This document shows positions 63,201-64,000 of a DNA stretch of 64,000 bases, piece after piece; the stretch's first letter is position 1, and each line of letters begins with the position of its first letter. The translations under genes were made by a program, and so were the position numbers. The notes beneath the pieces were generated by a model. That model was not told the DNA's origin. It made no database searches and saw nothing but the letters and a program-made list of their open reading frames with translations. The stretch comes from Mimachlamys varia. Its lineage: Eukaryota > Mollusca > Bivalvia > Pectinida > Pectinidae. The DNA lies in the NCBI GenBank assembly GCA_947623455.1, contig OX392532.1, positions 6,208,001 to 6,272,000 of the forward strand, in the 5' to 3' direction.

Positions 63201-64000
63201 ACCCAGTGTTTTGGCTTGCTTGATTAAGGTTCTGTGATAAACCTGTGGCTGAAGTCGTATATCCTTGATCATCATTTTTGTGTTCTAGATCTTTTAACCT
63301 GCAAGTTAACGTCTTTTGCCTCTGCACCAGCTGGATCAATTGTTTTTGTCGTTTCCCGAGTTGCTCGATCTCGCGCTTGTGTCGGACCCTATCCTGTTTT
63401 GTTTTGGACGTAGACCGTACGATGGCAGTCAATCGCTGTCTGTGACACTTGTGCTGGTTGCTAAGCTGTCGCAACAGTGATTGCAATGTGTCCATGTGTT
63501 GCTTTATTTTTTCAACGTCTAAAAGTTGAACGAAAAAAGCCGAAATTATATCGTGGACGCCGTGTTGATAAAACATGTTCCTATTTCCTCTATCTTAAAT
63601 ACTATTTTCCATGAGAGGTAAGCCTCACAAATCATTTGTCTATTAAAGTAAAAAAAGTAAAAAAAAAAAAAATTCATAAAGCATCATGTTGTCACATACA
63701 GCTAACTAATATTAATATAAACATATCTTTTGAATTCGATGTTCTTGCACAGTGGATTAAAGGCAATGCCTGCTTTTACACGGATACTCACACTGCCATT
63801 GGGTACCTATCAAGTGAAGTAAGTTGATTTAAGAAATAACGGAACACGTGCATTACCATTTGACAAGAGTAGTTACATTAATAAATCGGTGGACGCAATA
63901 CAGCTTACCTCGTAAAAGGTGTGATTTGCATAGTTGTTTGTCGACATAGTCTTGCTGTTTGATGATCTTTTTGAATATCGCCTCCTCTCGGTCATGCTGA
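57034..64000 (-). CDS. RAMA-domain protein, ANKRD31-like, C-terminal 697 residues
   Basis: Eight coding exons in transcript order: 64000-63909 (5' end outside window), 63518-62611, 61714-61202, 60835-60698, 60238-60101, 59483-59423, 57975-57939 and 57241-57034. All boundaries are AG/GT and all phases agree, giving 697 residues and a TAG stop. Order of parts: a charged helical coiled-coil segment (DREEAIFKKIIKQQDYVDKQ, then VEKIKQHMDTLQSLLRQLS to about KTLTCRLKDLEHK); a long low-complexity Ser/Thr/Pro-rich region; a RAMA domain over four exons (LIDRGALVPGKDCLATESK, YGRYVGSLLESGLIR, EVFKTPVQWVSAVNDG, VFYHGQPLLTFV); and a short tail ending ENFWKDDFSNVRLP and IDCW. Known animal RAMA proteins include ANKRD31, which has coiled-coil and RAMA near its C terminus and acts in meiotic DNA-break control through REC114, and MPND. 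Layout favours ANKRD31; ankyrin repeats would lie beyond the right edge. MPND is less likely because no MPN domain follows. Confidence 0.7.
57939..57975 (-). CDS. RAMA-protein 37-nt micro-exon
   Basis: Between TTTTATCACAG and AACAG|GTGAGC. It encodes LTKTNVEPVNN with split codons on both sides. Its phase (1 in, 2 out) is exactly what is needed to join the flanking exons, the main reason to accept such a short exon. Confidence 0.7.
58235..58320 (-). repeat. dispersed repeat family D, copy 4
   Basis: Minus-strand copy with GAAGACGGTTACTCTTCCGG, AACACCTGGTCTCTGG and CTCCATGTAAAT, matching copies 1 and 2. Truncated. Lies in an intron of the RAMA gene. Confidence 0.6.
58450..58700. repeat. 123-bp tandem duplication
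   Basis: GGCGCCATGTTGGACTACG (58478) and GGCGCCATGTTTGACTACG (58601) start two diverged copies that also share GCTTTGCACTCCGCCTCA and GATGAC(A/G)CTGATTTAAAT. Confidence 0.75.
58743..58899. mobile_element. 157-bp hairpin MITE
   Basis: Nearly perfect inverted arms of about 50 bp, starting GCATTGAACTGTTACCAG and ending CTGGTAACAGTTCAATGC, around a loop with a second small hairpin, CGCCCTAGCTGGCG. It lies in an intron of the RAMA gene. Confidence 0.85.
59423..59483 (-). CDS. RAMA-protein exon, end of RAMA domain
   Basis: Between TTTTTTGTTAG and AATAG|GTATGT. It encodes VFYHGQPLLTFVDPDPTSII, the terminal strand of the RAMA fold. Confidence 0.8.
59805..59985 (+). repeat. hammerhead-bearing dispersed repeat, copy 2
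   Basis: In an intron of the RAMA gene, antisense to it. Shares CTTCTGCTTCTACATTAG, CACCTTTTGGCCTCTAGC, GGACGAAACAGCTGTATG and TTCAAAAGGTGCA with the copy at 62,005. The core reads CTGAGGAGGACGAAAC, with most of stem II deleted, so the ribozyme is broken. Confidence 0.75.
60101..60238 (-). CDS. RAMA-protein exon, middle of RAMA domain
   Basis: 46 codons in phase 0 at both ends, between CCCTTTCAAG and AGAGAG|GTACGA. It encodes YGRYVGSLLESGLIR and EVFKTPVQWVSAVND, the tyrosine-glycine strand and the Pro-x-x-Trp helix typical of RAMA domains. Confidence 0.85.
60698..60835 (-). CDS. RAMA-protein exon, start of RAMA domain
   Basis: 46 codons in phase 0 at both ends, between TTTGATGTAG and TCCAAG|GTACAT. 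It contains LRTLIDRGALVPGKDCL, the leading helix and L-x-PG turn of RAMA. Confidence 0.85.
61202..61714 (-). CDS. RAMA-protein exon, low-complexity linker
   Basis: 171 codons in phase 0 at both ends, between TTTATTTCAG and TTACGG|GTAAGT. Rich in Pro, Ser and Gln (KPIFVPPPIVKPRPN) with a short charged helix (RRIQQRRLIAESQKEEEE). No catalytic motif; probably disordered. Confidence 0.8.
62005..62215 (+). repeat. hammerhead-bearing dispersed repeat, copy 3
   Basis: The best-preserved copy, in an intron of the RAMA gene and antisense to it: ACGCATCTGACCCTTCTG, CCACCTTTTGGCCCCTAGC, the ribozyme core at 62071-62114, then AATTCAAAAGGTGCAGCACA. Similar repeats are widespread in bivalves, by general knowledge. 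Confidence 0.75.
62071..62114 (+). ncRNA. type I hammerhead ribozyme, near-complete
   Basis: GCATCA (62071-62076) pairs with TGGTGC (62109-62114) as stem I, one G-U pair. The core has CTGACGA (62077-62083) and GAAA (62097-62100). Stem II is GTCCTAGGAGAAC, with at least one mismatch. Stem III is the self-complementary CAGCTG (62101-62106) with almost no loop, followed by TA, so the predicted cleavage is after A62108. Minimal palindromic stem III is known for retroelement-associated type I hammerheads, which can act as dimers. Whether it cleaves is untested. Confidence 0.55.
62611..63518 (-). CDS. RAMA-protein exon, coiled coil and Ser-rich region
   Basis: 302 codons entered in phase 1 after CTTTTAG and leaving in phase 0 at AACACAG|GTTAGT. 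Residues 1 to about 75 form a basic, heptad-like coiled coil. The rest is Ser/Thr/Gln-rich without domains. An open frame extends upstream to an ATG at 63576, but the acceptor and phase favour 63518 as the true exon start. Confidence 0.8.
63909..64000 (-). CDS. RAMA-protein exon, 5' part outside window
   Basis: Donor TTTACGAG|GTAAGC at 63909. The phase-1 reading gives QHDREEAIFKKIIKQQDYVD and KQLCKSHLLR, a helical segment that runs directly into the coiled coil of the next exon. A different frame is also open, but its phase does not join to the next exon. Confidence 0.75.

Noticed and set aside
63519..63576. Use of the ATG at 63576 as the start of the RAMA-domain protein
   Set aside because: A good acceptor at 63518 joins in phase with the exon ending at 63909, and both sides form one coiled-coil segment.

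Overview
The window looks like nuclear DNA of a marine mollusc, most likely a bivalve. It is AT-rich, its genes are spliced, it carries very long minisatellite arrays, and its dispersed repeats are of kinds I associate with bivalve genomes (hammerhead-type repeats, TA-flanked hairpin MITEs, a repeat ending in GACGGGCGTATAAAA). The species is an inference and I cannot name it.

Layout. (1) 1-22,628, minus strand: the 5' two thirds of a divergent cadherin-family gene. I could join six coding exons in phase (21,521-22,628; 5,784-5,966; 4,831-5,062; 3,885-4,119; 2,889-2,997; 1,956-2,061), about 657 residues from the signal peptide onward. The gene runs off the left edge. Its introns hold minisatellites with 57-, 29-, 28-, 36- and 44-bp units. 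Intron 1 (15.5 kb) contains a complete 6.3-kb foldback-type element with tandem-repeat inverted arms and a 9-bp target duplication, itself split by a nested 1.04-kb insertion. (2) 22,629-43,900: gene-poor. An 11.3-kb array of a 22-bp unit (25,027-36,295) contains a 4,291-bp higher-order duplication; smaller 23-bp and 30-bp arrays, hairpin MITEs and dispersed repeats follow. (3) 43,920-54,364, plus strand: three tandem otopetrin-like genes (538, 531 and 575 residues), each with an uninterrupted coding exon that begins 22-27 bases after a splice acceptor. (4) 57,034-64,000, minus strand: the last eight coding exons of a gene with a coiled-coil segment, a RAMA domain and a short conserved-looking tail. 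The best guess is an ANKRD31-like protein, with any ankyrin repeats beyond the right edge.

The genes show no shared pathway: an adhesion receptor, a proton-channel family cluster, and a putative chromatin or meiotic protein. The most unusual points are the foldback element, the 57-bp minisatellite built from an exon end plus its 5' splice site, the higher-order structure of the 22-bp satellite, and a dispersed repeat carrying a nearly complete type I hammerhead ribozyme fold. All exon boundaries are read by eye from splice consensus and reading phase, without transcript support.
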